Below, piece by piece: positions 43,148 through 54,289 of a DNA stretch of 64,000 bases. A program made the position numbers and the translations under genes. The DNA is from Shinisaurus crocodilurus (lineage: Eukaryota > Chordata > Lepidosauria > Squamata > Shinisauridae). Numbering within the stretch: position 1 is the first letter of the stretch; each line of letters opens with the position of its first letter. The notes under the pieces were generated by a model that saw nothing but the letters and a program-made list of their open reading frames with translations, ran no database searches and was not told the DNA's origin. The stretch is taken from assembly GCA_021292165.1 (NCBI GenBank), contig CM037877.1:107941858-108005857 (forward strand). Reading direction: 5' to 3'.

Positions 43148-43614
43148 ATTGGGCTCACTGATCATCCTTCCAATATGACTCTGAGGGACCCATACACCTA
43201 TCGCCAGAGCTGTGGTTCTGCTGCAATTCCCATGAGAGTTCAAGAACAAAGTACAGAAGTAGACACAGAAATTAGCTTCCAGAGAAGCTCAGCTTTCACT
43301 TAAAAAGAACAAGTGTCTAGCCCCTATGGTTGCAAAGTCATACTTGAAAGTGAATTAGCAATGCTTGGTGAAGTGACCGAAGCCAGAGGGGTGGCTAGAT
43401 ACATTTGCTTCCATAATAGCCATGTTCCCTAAAGTTGGCATCATTTGTTCATTCTATTATTATAGAGAATCCAGATGATGTCGCTGCCAAAGCATTCCAT
43501 TCCAATGTTTTCTATGTTGTCCCCCAATTTATTTATTTTTTAAAGAACTGGTTTGTGGTGATATTTTTTACTTAAAACACAGTTGCGGCTCCAACTTGTG
43601 GACTGTGGACTGAC
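42976..43614. other. Unassigned, with CT and CA microsatellites
   Basis: TC units pass into CA units at about 43105-43146. Otherwise no feature. Confidence 0.5.
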
Positions 43615-43740
43615 AAAAAGGTATTGGTGTACCTAGTGTACAAAGCCCTAAACCACTTGGGACCAGGATACCTGAGAAAGCGCCTTCTCCCTTACCAACC
43701 TGCCAGGTCACTGCGGTCATCAGAGAACATTCTCCTGAGC
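43615..43740 (+). mobile_element. L2-clade LINE internal fragment
   Basis: Translation gives VYKALNHLGPGYLRKRLLPY followed by RSLRSSENILL, equal in position to the LTFKALHGLGPRYLRERLLPY block of lineage B. Confidence 0.75.
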
Positions 43741-44366
43741 TGGATCCACACCTAAGGTTTATTGCAGTACTGTATCACTGCTGTGACTTGAGGGGCACAT
43801 GACGCATGCACTTTTCACTAATGGTCGCGCTAGTCCTGCGTTATCGTTCTTCGTTTCTTCCAGAATTTCCTGGACTAGGTTTATCACATGTGTGTTTTTC
43901 CAAGTTATCGCGGTTCACTATCGCAGTATGCATCCAGTGTGTGCTAAACTTGTGCTGTCGTTGCCCGTCCGAGGTGTGGCCACAAAAGTGTCGTCACTGG
44001 AGTTAGCCAATAGTTTTCGAGGGGCGGGGCAAATGTGGCATTACGTGTGTCTCCCAAACTGGTGGGGAAGAGAGGTATCCGCCATTTGTTGTTGTGTGGC
44101 GGTTTGCCTCCTTCCCCAGAAGCTTGTTATTTTGTTTGTTTGCTTGTGAACATTCCTGCAGACATGCACACCTCCGCATAAACGGCGGACCAGAAAACCC
44201 CCCAGACACCCTTCTTGTTAAATGGCCATTTCCCCTGCATGTGAAGGGCAGAACCCCAGGATAACCGCCATGGAGTTTGAGAGGGGACAGGGACAGGGGC
44301 GGGAGGCTTCCCCCCTTTTTTAAACAGCCGCGTTCACCCCCTTGCCCAAAGGACAGAGAGCTGTAA
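43741..44366. other. CpG-richer unassigned sequence
   Basis: CpG dinucleotides are noticeably more frequent than in the flanks, for example around 43800-44020. The frame 43799-44149 has no recognised domain. Candidates are a promoter-proximal island or a young unrecognised element. Confidence 0.35.
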
Positions 44367-44455
44367 ATTAGCCAAAAGGCATGTCTGCTCAGAATTAAAT
44401 CACATTCGCTCCAATGCCCTTACTCCCAAGTGAATCACACTGATTTAATTGCTTG
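44367..44455. repeat. 90-bp palindromic interspersed repeat, diverged copy
   Basis: CATGTCTGCTCAGAATTAAAT and TTACTCCCAAGTGAATCACA preserve the two halves of the repeat seen at 3231-3322. Confidence 0.45.
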
Positions 44456-44879
44456 GGGAATTCAGAATGGGAGGAACTTGCATTTGGGTGGAGGGGAGGG
44501 GCATGCTGATCCTGCTGGCTTCACCCTGGCCCCGTGGGAGGGCGACGGCGGCAGCTTCATCCTTCTCCTTTTTTGTGAGGGTCCGGAAGAGCTTTTACCT
44601 TTCTCTTTTTAAAGATCGCTCCTGCGCTCGTTCACACCTCTGCAGAGATGACAAAGCAAAATAAATAATAATGTTAAAAAAAACCTGTTCAAGGCAATGT
44701 CCAGTTCTACCGCTACGGAGTTAGGTGTGGGGTGGCAAACCGGGACGAGTGCAGTACATTTAACGAGTGTGTGCCCTGTGAGTAGGTACTGCGGAACGTG
44801 AATATAGCAGTACCCTTCTGCTAATTTGACTATATACACTGTAATGTGGAGCCGCCCCTGGCGGCTCCACATGGACTAT
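44456..44879. other. No recognised feature
   Basis: Unique sequence; GGAGCCGCCCCTGGCGGCTCC at about 44848-44868 is a perfect short palindrome. Confidence 0.4.
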
Positions 44880-45125
44880 GGCCCGATCGGAGTCTACAGG
44901 GAAAGAGTCTTCTCTGTGGCAGCTCCACTTCTTTTGTGGAACTCCCTGCCTCTGGAAGTCAGGCAGGCTCTGACACTGTGTTGTTTTCAGCGCCTACTGA
45001 AGACATCTTTGTTTCGGGAAGCCTTCCTTGCTGACCAGCGACTTTTAATGTTATCCTGTTTTTAATACATTGTTTTTATTCTTTCATCTGTTTTATCTTT
45101 TTATTATTTCCCCACTTCAGAATCT
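44880..45125 (+). mobile_element. L2-clade LINE 3' end fragment
   Basis: RVFSVAAPLLLWNSLPLEVR and LLKTSLFREAFLA are the C-terminal motifs of L2 proteins. A short AT-rich tail follows. Confidence 0.8.
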
Positions 45126-45679
45126 GTCTACATATGGAGTGTTATACAAATGCTGTAAGCAAACAAGCAAGCAAGCAAACAAACAAACAAATGTGCCTGG
45201 CAGGAGGAGTGGTCTCTGAGACAGTTTGCACCATGTTGACTTCCCTGCCTTTCTCCAGTGCCTGCCCTGTATTTCCTGGTTGCACTCCAGGTTACATGTC
45301 CTGCTGTGCTATTCCTGGTCCCATAGCTCTAAAAAAGTACACAAATAAAAACTTAAATAAAAAAGCATTGTTTTAATTAAAGTCCAATTGTGCTAATGTA
45401 AAAAATGAATGAACAAATGGTCGAATTGCTCTGACTGATAAGAGGCCTGGAAGAAGAACAGAGAATGACTGATCAAAGGGCCAATGTCAAATGTACACCT
45501 CTGATGATTGGGACTTGTTTCTCAGTAAACATACATGGGATCTTTCCCATGGGCACTGCAGGATTTTTATAGTGCTACATTACAGTAACTCATGAAAGCA
45601 CAGTTATAATCCAATGTGCCATTTTTGGACAAGGTCTTGCAGCATGTGATGGGTGGCATCTTAACTCCAGGTAGTTTGG
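45126..45679. other. No recognised feature
   Basis: A CAAG/CAAA tetranucleotide run lies at about 45160-45190. No supported gene. Confidence 0.4.
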
Positions 45680-46165
45680 GATGAAACTGAGTACTGAGAT
45701 CCTTTCCAGCCTGGCCTTTGACCTTGTTTTGGGACTGAGACTGCCTTGGTGGATGATTTCACTGGGAAATGAATGATAGGGAAGTGGGTCCCTGTTAATT
45801 CCCCATTAATGGCCTGGAACCAGGTTATGCTCATTTGAACCTGCCCAGGCCTTAAGATCATCCTAAGGGTTCTGCTCTTTGACCCATCATTAATAAGGAC
45901 TTGGTGGATACCAGGGAATTCTGTCTCTAGATGGCACTTGAGGCCATTTTTATTCCAGAAGGTATTTTATTATTGATTATGCTGGTTTCAAAAATAATGA
46001 ACCCCATTTTTAGGTGTGGGTTTTGTTTGTTTTTTTAACTTGTTTTTATACTGTCCATTAGTGTTGTTATTTTATGTCTGCCTGTCCTTATTGTAAGCTG
46101 ATCTGGAACGTTGCTTGAAAAATGGGGTATACAGTAAATTATCTAAATAAATGAAATTAAATAAT
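45680..46165 (+). mobile_element. Decayed L2-like LINE fragments
   Basis: CCTTTGACCTTGTTTTGGGA then TGCCTTGGTGGATGATTTC recall the FGTETALVxLVDDF block of the L2 reverse transcriptase, and 45950-46160 resembles an AT-rich LINE 3' end finishing TAAATAAATGAAA. Frames are lost. Confidence 0.5.
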
Positions 46166-46293
46166 TAATTCCGCTTCCAGCTAGTTGCAGAAGAGCGGTG
46201 CCTCAGCAGCGCTAAAGGGCCACAGCGTGGAAAGGAGCCAACTTTTCCAGTGGCCAGTGAGGCGGCGCTAAAGCACCCTACACATAGCGCCCC

Positions 46294-46466
46294 AGGCCTG
46301 TGGCTTACGCTGGTTCAGCATGTCTGAGCGTGGAAAGCTAAGTAGGGTCAGGCCTGGTAATTACTTGGATGGGAGACCCCTCCTCTAGTTTCCTGCATTG
46401 AGCAGGGGGTTGGACTCGATGAACCTTGTAGGCCCCCTTCCAACTCTATGATCCTATGAATCCTAT
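46294..46466 (+). mobile_element. 5S rRNA-derived SINE with CR1-like tail
   Basis: GGCCTGTGGCTTACGCTGGT, AAAGCTAAGTAGGGTCAGGC, TTACTTGGATGGGAGACC and TTCCAACTCTATGATCCTAT in the standard order. Complete. Confidence 0.9.
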
Positions 46467-47008
46467 AAAATCTCTTTGCCCTCTTGATGTCTTCCAGAAG
46501 AAGCAAAAAATATGCAAACAGGGAAAATGCCAGAATCAATTATGTACAACATTATCATACTGCAGATATCATTTATTTACATTAGCGCAGAGTTCAGACA
46601 GTCCTGCTTTTATAAACCTTCTTGGTTAGTTGTTTATTTGCATATTTATATATTTCCAGCATTTATGCCTTGACTTTCTAACAAATAATGAAAATGAAAA
46701 TACAATGAAAATACAAACGAAGCTAGGCTTCTGGTCAATAAGCAAAGGAGGGAGGGAGAGAGCGAGCATGTGTTCAAAGTGCACAAAACCTAGTGCTGTT
46801 TATTATGCCCCAATGTGGTTGTACTCAAAGCCTCTTCCTGAGATATTTCTTTGAAGGAGCTGCAGGAAAACATTTTACATGCTGAATAATAAAAAAAATG
46901 TAGAGAACCAACCACTTCTATTAGTAAACCAGTTCCAAATTGGCTGCTTGCTGCCTTCTTAACTTCCATTATAGCCAACACTCCTTGCTGTCTCTACTGG
47001 GCGTGGGA
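46467..47008. other. No recognised feature
   Basis: Unique sequence, with no supported gene. Confidence 0.35.
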
Positions 47009-47190
47009 ATATAGGAAGCTGCCTTCTATTGAGTCAGACCATTGGTCCATCTAGCTCAGTGTTGTCTAGACTGGCAGCGTCTCTCCAGGGTTTCAGACAG
47101 GAATCTTTCTCAGTCCTACTTGGACAGATGCCTGGGATTGAACCTGGGATCCACGGCATACAGAGTACATGCTGAACCACTGAGCAATGT
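47009..47190 (-). mobile_element. Second tRNA-derived SINE family
   Basis: The minus strand starts with a tRNA-like head (GCTCAGTGGTTCAGCATGTA, box B GGTTCAATCCC) and ends with TCTGACTCAATAGAAGGCAG and CTTCCTAT. Relatives lie at 52563-52711 and 55014-55215. Confidence 0.75.
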
Positions 47191-47790
47191 TCGTTCCATA
47201 GAACCTACTTGGCATGCTTTTGAATTGTGTCCAACGGGCAACACTGTTTGTTTCAAGGGCCTGCTGAGTAGAGTGGAACCACTTGCAATTTAGGATGGAA
47301 CGTGATGTTTCGAGAGACATGCCACCACAGTGCTTCTTCCCCTCTCTTCCTTTAATGGAACATGCAATATGACATCATTACAGTGTGCATTGCTCCATCC
47401 CACATCATGTCATCGGCTGTTGGAAACAGTGGTGCAGCTAAATAATTTTTAGACCCTGGACCTAAAGGTCTTATAGCCGCCCCCGCCCCCTTTAGAACGC
47501 CATGTCTAAGTTGTGGAGCATACAACACATTTCTCGTCTTTGCTCCCGCATTGCCATTCCATGCTTTACAACTGCTTCTACAGTTCTGATGTGTCAAGGT
47601 AAAAAAAAAAAAAAAAGAAAAGCTGTTTGCCAATGCTGATTTTTTAAAAAAGAAATTCTCTAAGCATGTGAAGTTTTGCATTTTAAACTCACTTAAATCA
47701 CATCATGACTACAGGAATACAATCAAATTTGCTTCTTCTGCCCTGATGCTACATACATTGACTTCAGAATAAGCACCATTTTGTTGTAAT
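47191..47790. other. No recognised feature
   Basis: A poly-A run lies at 47601-47616. No supported gene. Confidence 0.35.
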
Positions 47791-47792
47791 AT

Positions 47793-47856
47793 AATGATGA
47801 TGATGATGATGACGACGACGACGACGATGACAACGACGACAACAACAACAACAACA
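47793..47856. repeat. Graded GAT-GAC-AAC microsatellite
   Basis: GAT units change to GAC units and then to AAC units within about 64 bases, directly against a MITE end at 47859. Confidence 0.9.
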
Positions 47857-47858
47857 AT

Positions 47859-48117
47859 GTAATACCTTGGATTGCAAGCATAATTCGTTCCGGAACCGTG
47901 CTTGTAATCCAAAACACTCTTATATCAAAGCGAGTCTCTGTCGGGCATGAGTGGGGCCGATTTCGGCCTGCTACGCCCAGCTCGAGGCGAACGGTTACAT
48001 CCCTACGTGACTTGTATTGCAAGACGTCGCTTGTTTATCAAGTCAAAATTTATTTTAAAAAATTGCTTGTCTTGCAAAATGCTCTCAGACCGAGTTACTT
48101 GCAATCAAAGGTATTAC
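47859..48117. mobile_element. Tc1/mariner- or Tigger-like MITE
   Basis: GTAATACCTTGGATTGCAAG at the left is mirrored by CTTGCAATCAAAGGTATTAC at the right. Flanking TA at the right suits the TA target of this superfamily. It carries no transposase. Confidence 0.65.
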
Positions 48118-48474
48118 TGTAATAATAATAATTCAAAGTAAAAAAGAATGAGTATCTGTCACCATGTACATGCCCAGTCAGCTGCCCCCCTGACTATAAA
48201 ATGTTTTTAAGAAAAAAAAAAAAAGAGAGAAAGAAAAGATGCTGCAGTGAGCATGCTGGCCCAGGTGCTGATGTCAGGCCTATTTGCTGCTACCCCCATT
48301 ACCTGCCACTCTCTGGTGGTCACTTGGGGGTCTCCTGGGCTACAGGACCATGGGCTTTGACCCCAAGGTCCAGCCCTAGGCCGCACCACGGATTGGCAAC
48401 AGAGCAGAGGCATGACACTGTATCTCTCAATGATGCTATGTTCCATATTGTATTCAACTAGCAGTTATGAAGAA

Positions 48475-48612
48475 GATTTGGGGAAGAGACATATTTTAAA
48501 TTTTTTTCTTTTAAAACATGTCTACCCCACTTGTCTGCCCCCCAAAAGGGCCCCCAAGGCAGCTTCCAGATTAAAAACACAGAAATACAAAAAGAACAAG
48601 ATAAAAACAACA
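48475..48612 (-). mobile_element. LINE 3' tail, decayed
   Basis: CCCCCAAAAGGGCCCCCAAG followed by an A-rich block resembles the 3' region of L2-type copies on the minus strand. Confidence 0.45.
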
Positions 48613-49189
48613 ACATAGATAGAGTGCACCAGCTCTGTGTCTAGTTCTGCCTTAGTCTTTTATGTGTTGTAACTTACATTATCTTAGATTTGCCCCCCTC
48701 AGGATATGACCATCTCGTGTATGGTATATGATAAGTGAACAGATTATAAAGTACAGTATATGCCACATTTGTAGAAATTGGATGTGTTTATGGATGGAAA
48801 AAAGGCGTCCATGCTGGAATCTGAATTAATTATCACCTCTTCCTTAAGTTAGCTGGCAGATAACTCAAACTCTTCATTAATTACTTCCTTAACTCCTTCA
48901 AACCCAACAAACTTTTGGCATGCAGCCATCAGTCACCAACTGTTCACTTTGGAATATGTATGTCTTATGCCTGTAAAACATTATTGAGTAAATAAGCATC
49001 ACCAAAAAAAAAAAAAAAGGATCTGATTCCAGTCAACTGGAGCTCTCATATATACTCATATACACTTCTAAAATCATGACGAGTAACTGTGCAAAACAAG
49101 AGAAACTGTACATGTCATTCAAACAAATCTGCAGCTAGTATGTCAATGACAGGCACCTATTTCTATCTCTCCTCTTAATTAAAATCAGA
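48613..49189. other. No recognised feature
   Basis: Unique sequence. A poly-A run is present at 49004-49018. Confidence 0.35.
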
Positions 49190-49480
49190 TATAGCTGTGG
49201 AGGTACTAAAGTGGGACAGGGGGGTTCAGTAATGGACTGGATTAGGGCCAATAAACTGAATCTGAACTCAGTCAAGCCTGAGATATTGCTGATGTGTGGT
49301 TGGTATGGCCTTGGAGATTGTTTTCAGCCTGATCTGGTCCCCCCTAAAAGACCAGGTTTGCAGTGTAGGGGTGCTTTTAGATCCATCCTTATCATTGGAT
49401 GCCCAACTGACCCCCATGGCACAAAGACCCTTCCAGCAGCTGAGACTGCTGTGCCTGGACAGAGATAGCCACAGTTATCC
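49190..49480 (+). mobile_element. L2-clade LINE internal fragment
   Basis: MDWIRANKLNLNSVKPEILL aligns with the GWMRKNKLKLNPDKTE block after the YADD motif. GVLLDPSLSLDAQL follows in a shifted frame. Confidence 0.75.
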
Positions 49481-49507
49481 ATGCTCTGGTAACATCACAT
49501 TACCCAT

Positions 49508-49612
49508 GAGCCTAACCTACCTCATGGGGTGGTGGTGAGTGTAAAATAGGATAATCCTGTGTACGTTGTCCTCAGCAACTTGGAAGAAGGTTAGTATAAA
49601 AGTGTGATAGAC
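49508..49612 (+). mobile_element. tRNA-derived SINE 3' part, diverged
   Basis: CTACCTCATGGGGTGGTGGT, TAAAATAGGATAATCCTGTG and GTTAGTATAAAAGTGTGATA retain the 3' half of the SINE plan. Confidence 0.5.
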
Positions 49613-50017
49613 AAATTGTAAGGCCCAAATCTTGTCATTTTGCTCAAGTACTTGGCTCAGTGGGATGCTGGTTTATACTTTGTTTCATCAAAATTTTATT
49701 TATGAAGCTTTTCATTCACTCATTCATGTCTCTACCCCTATTCAGGTGTTTAGATATTGGATACGATAGATAGGCAAAGAGGGGGACCATGCTAGCTAGC
49801 CCCCCTCCATTGTCGCACCAGCATTCCAGATCACACGAAAAGCCCCCACGGATAGAGGAGGCTCTCCTCTTCACAAAATCATATTGCATGTGTAGCGGGT
49901 GACAAACATGACAACAGGAGGGGGTGGGGCTAGTGCACTCCCTTTCCTCATGTGTTTATTATACCCAATGTCAGAACACATGAATAGGGCGTGCGCACGT
50001 GTGTGTGTATGTGTGTG

Positions 50018-50018
<1 letters not shown>

Positions 50019-50063
<45 letters not shown>

Positions 50064-50087
50064 ATCTATCATCTATCTCTAAATCAG
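50019..50087. repeat. ATCT microsatellite
   Basis: About fifteen ATCT units, decaying at the right, preceded by a GT-rich run from 49995. Confidence 0.9.
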
Positions 50088-50126
50088 TGATTTCCAATTT
50101 TAAGCCTATCTCAAAATAGCAACATT

Positions 50127-50138
50127 TAAAATGACTAA
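50127..50138. repeat. Left target-site duplication of the truncated LINE
   Basis: TAAAATGACTAA, repeated exactly at 51207-51218. Confidence 0.85.
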
Positions 50139-51206
50139 AATGTTAATATTAACATATGGCGCTGAGCTGTGGGGCCTATCCAAGTGTCTTCTTCTTGAAC
50201 AAAATCAAGCACGCTTTTTAAGAATCATCTTGGGGACTGAGAGGAACACTCCTGCTGCTGCAGTAAGAGCCGAAACTGGTACACATTCCATCCATAGCCT
50301 AGCAGCAGTCAAAGCCTTTAACTATTGGTGGAATATTCTTTCAATGGAACCAGACAGACTACCCAAAATGTGCCTTGAAGAACAGATGGGCTCATCTCAA
50401 TCCATCTCATGACTCAAACGACTTTGCCAAACTATCTCGCTGCTTGGCCTCTAAACATAATATCTACCCTTTGATGGTCACCAGGCCAATGTAATCTTCA
50501 AACAAAGAGTAATGGATGTTAGTGCCCAATCTGACATGGAGTCCCTGGCAAACACCAGGTCACTGAAATGGCTGGCAAAAAATAAACTGTTCTTCAAAAC
50601 TGAGAAATATCTAACAATGGGCATGCTCCAACATCATAGAACAGCCCTAATCAGAGCAAGATTCGAGCAGCTAGAATCTATGGTAAAACATGGCCGCTAC
50701 TGCCAAGTGCCATACCCCGACAGAACATGTGTTTGTGGCGCAGGCGAAATGGAAGATATTGCGCACATCCTATTTAATTGCAAACTCTACACTTCAGCAA
50801 GGACATTCTACCTACTTCCGCTTCTTGATAGAACTAAATTCTGGGATCGTCACAAACGATTGGGATATTTCCTTAAGGGCACATGTAGCTCTAAGAACTG
50901 CTAAATTTATAGCTAGGGCCACCAATTGAGATCACAATACATAGATCAAATTGGAGTTCTATGCAAAGGCAACGAACTAATCTAAATTTAAACTGCATTA
51001 GGATTATATTCATTATAAGTTGCCCATTTGTCCCTTTACTTTTTAACCATCTAGTTATCTAATCATTATTGATCCTGTACCCATTTTATCCTACCCCTAC
51101 TCCAATCTGATTTTATTAAATTTTATAAAATTCTATTTTATTATATGCACTGTACTTTTGATATGGTCAAATGGACTAATCAATAAAGGATATCTATCTA
51201 TCTATC
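50139..51206 (+). mobile_element. 5'-truncated non-LTR retrotransposon with 12-bp target duplication
   Basis: The plus strand encodes the end of a LINE protein: TYGAELWGLSKCLLLEQNQA (about 50150-50210), then after breaks SLKWLAKNKLFFKTEKYL and a C-terminal zinc-binding block CVCGAGEMEDIAHILFNC (C-x-C-x9-H-x4-C, about 50728-50781). The 3' region ends in an ATCT tail at 51191-51206. Exact 12-base flanks confirm insertion by target-primed reverse transcription. The protein is unlike the L2 copies; the zinc block is seen in several LINE clades including R4/Dong and Jockey-like, so the clade is unresolved. Confidence 0.8.
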
Positions 51207-51218
51207 TAAAATGACTAA
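51207..51218. repeat. Right target-site duplication of the truncated LINE
   Basis: TAAAATGACTAA, identical to 50127-50138 and directly after the ATCT tail. Confidence 0.85.
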
Positions 51219-51227
51219 GCCCATAAT

Positions 51228-51425
51228 TTATTTATTTTATTTATTATATTTATACCCCACCTTTTTTCCTGCCTCCTCTCCATTTTATCCTCACAACAAC
51301 CCTGTGAGGTAGGTTAGGCTGAGAGTCAGTGACTGGCCCAAAGTCACCCAGTGAGTTTCATGGCTGAGTGGGGACTAGAACCCGGATCTCCTGAGTCCCA
51401 GTCCAACACTCTAACCGCTACTTGT
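51228..51425 (-). mobile_element. tRNA-derived SINE with a short internal deletion
   Basis: The standard plan is seen on the minus strand. Compared with 11725-11953 it lacks about 30 bases between CCTTTTTTCCTG and CTCTCCATTTTATCC. Confidence 0.8.
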
Positions 51426-51638
51426 TCCAGTACAATTTAAAATGAAAGATAAGACAACTTTTTTCAGACTGAAGGGTGACACGAGGACAGAAGTTCAACT
51501 TATAATATCAACTGGGGAAAATAATATTAGAACATCTGAGGATGTTCCTTCACAGAAGGTCCAAGTGATCTAGAGTTGTCAAAATCCCGGTGTTGCATTA
51601 TTTGTATAACTAAATTTGGTTGACAAATGGAAAACCTT

Positions 51639-51868
51639 GGGTACTTCCAGACAAGTCTTTTATCATGCCATCGCCCTGCCTCATTCACAGAATTTTATGG
51701 GGAGTCCAGATGATGATGGTTTCCATTTATAGCCTTCCACATTTTCCCACCACTTCTTCTGTCTTTTTTCTTACTGTGGAAAATCTGTTAAGGAAAAAAA
51801 ATAGCTGCACAATGCCTTTGGATAGTTAACGCTAGGACCTCTCCATCTAGAAACACCCCTTATTAAGG
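51639..51868 (-). mobile_element. Family E element
   Basis: GGGTACTTCCAGACAAGTCT at the left and CTCCATCTAGAAACACCCC at the right are the inverted termini; AATAGCTGCACAATGCC inside is the reverse of the block in 14883-15079. Confidence 0.7.
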
Positions 51869-51984
51869 GCATTTTCCACACATGAGGTTTAAAACCTGTC
51901 TTCGTCCCGGTTTATTAATACTCTAGTGAATAAACCCTGCTTCACACAGGTTTGGCTCTAAATTTGATACAGTGAAGCCTTCAA

Positions 51985-52440
51985 AGTTATGCAGGTATCA
52001 GAGTTGGACACATTGTGCCCACCCTGTCTGAGTGAAGCCACAACAATTGACACCACTAGACATGGTCCCTGTCGTGGTGCACCCTTCTCGCCCCCTGGGG
52101 GTGTTTGTGTCTGTCTGTTTGTGTCACTCCATTCCCCTGAGGGGGGCTGACCCACAGTAGGGGGAAGAGGGCAGCCATATAACTGCCCCTCAGCCTACTC
52201 CTACCTGGCTTCAAACTATATTGACTGAAAGCTATGTGCTGGTTATGGACACTGCCACCTAGTGGCTGAAGTTGGTACTGCAGGCTTCAAACACAGACAC
52301 GTTTAAATTAAAATTAATTAATGCATTTTAAATACCAAATAACCCCAAGGTGCAGACCCCTACAATCCCCTTATTATGCATGCCAAGTTTAGGGTATCTC
52401 GGTTACACGGATAGACACACATTCTCTTATATTATTATAG
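51985..52440 (+). repeat. Unclassified dispersed repeat, copy 2
   Basis: Matches 35790-36240 in order and orientation. This copy extends further right to ATTCTCTTATATTATTATAG, which may be a true 3' end. Confidence 0.7.
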
Positions 52441-52562
52441 ATTAAGGGATGGGATGGCCCAAACCCCTCTTGCCTAAGCTGCTTTCCATGTTTCCTGGGT
52501 CTAAAACCCTTTTAAATCTCTTTTCTGTTTTTCTCATCTGTATTACAAGTGTTCACACAAGT

Positions 52563-52711
52563 AGCATGTCATATGAAGTTGCCATATACTGGGCCAGGGC
52601 ATTGGTCCATTTAGCCCAGAACTTTCAGGGTTGCAGGGAGAAGTTGCTTTCGGCCCTCCTACCAGATATCCTTTTAAACTGGAGATGGTAAGAATTGAAG
52701 CTGTGTCCCTA
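52563..52711 (-). mobile_element. Second tRNA-derived SINE family, partial
   Basis: GAAGTTGCCATATACTGGGC and ATTGGTCCATTTAGCCCAG match the 3' half of the family at 47009. The head is decayed. Confidence 0.6.
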
Positions 52712-53502
52712 TACTTATTTATTATATTTTTAGTCCATTCAGTAACAAAAGTTCTCTGGGTGGATTCTATAATACTAGAAGCACTAAAGCACCAATAACA
52801 ATAATAACAATTATTGGTGCAGGAGATTAAAAAAATAAATTACAAAATATATAAAAAAGGAGCACTTAAACATTCTCAATCTAAACTGTAAAATCTAGAA
52901 TTTAAAATACCTTAAATGCTTGGAAGAAGATGCTTGGTCTTCGCCTGCTCCTGAAAAGGTAACTATGTGGGTGCCAGGTGAGCCTCCCTGGCAAGAGCAA
53001 TCCATATGCGGGGTGCCACAATGGAGAAGCCCTCCCTCTTGCAGCCACCTGGGGGAGGGGCATGTAACGGTCTGAGCAGGCACATCTGGGCTGAGACGTT
53101 CCTGTACATACTCTGGCTCCAAGCGGTTTAGGACTTTAAGGGGCAACACCAACACTTTGAATTGGGCCTGAAACAGACTGGAAGCCAGTGCAACTGACAA
53201 AGCACTGACATCACAGGAGCATATCGACCAGTTCCAGTTAGTAGCTTAGTAACTCTGTTTTGGATTAACTGAAGTTTCCAAACCATTTTCAATGGTAGCC
53301 CCAAATATAACACATTACAGTAATGCAACCAGCAGGTTACCAGAGTGTGGCTAACTGTTGCTAGGATATTTTTTTCTAGACAGGGCCTCAAGTTGGTATA
53401 TCAGCCTTAGCTGATAAAAAGGTGCTCCTGGCCACCAAGGCCATCTGTGGCTCAAGTGACAATGATGGATCCAGGGGCACCCCCAGACTGCACACCTAAA
53501 AC

Positions 53503-53672
53503 AGGCCTGTGGCTTATGCTGGCTCCGCTTGTCTGAGCGTGGAAAGCTAAGCAGGGATCAGGCCTGGTTATTACTTGGATGGGAGACCCCGCCTCTAGTT
53601 CTCTGCATTGAGCAGGGGGTTGGACTCGATAGTCTTGTAGGCTCCTTCCAACTCTATCTATGAAATCTATTA
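53503..53672 (+). mobile_element. 5S rRNA-derived SINE with CR1-like tail
   Basis: GGCCTGTGGCTTATGCTGGC, AAAGCTAAGCAGGGATCAGG, TTACTTGGATGGGAGACC; complete apart from one inserted base in the 5S part. Confidence 0.9.
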
Positions 53673-54027
53673 AATCCTTCAGGGAGTGTACCCACTCCAG
53701 AACAGGTTGATTACCAACTAACCACCCACCAGCAGTACCTCTATCTTGTCTGGATATTTGGCCCTTCTTCAGTCCATTGCATTGTTCTGACAGCAGTTCA
53801 GGACATCCACTGCCTCGCCTGAGTTAGAAGAAAAGGAGAGGTAAAGCTAGGTGTCATCTCCATATTGATGACACCTCAGCCTACATCTGGGATAGCCTTG
53901 CTCAGTGGTTTGATGGAGATGTTAAGCAGCATGTGGGATAAAACTAAGCCTGGTGGGACCCCATGACATACCTGGTAATTGCCATGGAACAGAGCAGTAA
54001 TACCCCAGCACCACTACCTCATGGAAA

Positions 54028-54190
54028 GGCCTGTGGCTTATGCTGGCTCAGCTTGTCTGACTGTGGAAAGCTAAGCAGGGTCAGGCCTGGTTATTACTTG
54101 GATGGGAGACCCCTCCTCTAGTTTCCTGCATTGAGCAGGGGGTTGGACTCGATAGCCTTGTAGGCTCCTTCCAACTCTATGATCTATAAT
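54028..54190 (+). mobile_element. 5S rRNA-derived SINE with CR1-like tail
   Basis: GGCCTGTGGCTTATGCTGGC, AAAGCTAAGCAGGGTCAGGC, TTACTTGGATGGGAGACC, TTCCAACTCTATGATCTATA. Same orientation as the copy 525 bases upstream. Confidence 0.9.
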
Positions 54191-54289
54191 CTGTGCTTGA
54201 CACATGGGGCAAGTTTTGACCATTTTGGTGTCTGCAAGTTGCAATGACAGTGTGGTTCAAATCTCAGTCATGAAGATGACCAGGCAGCT

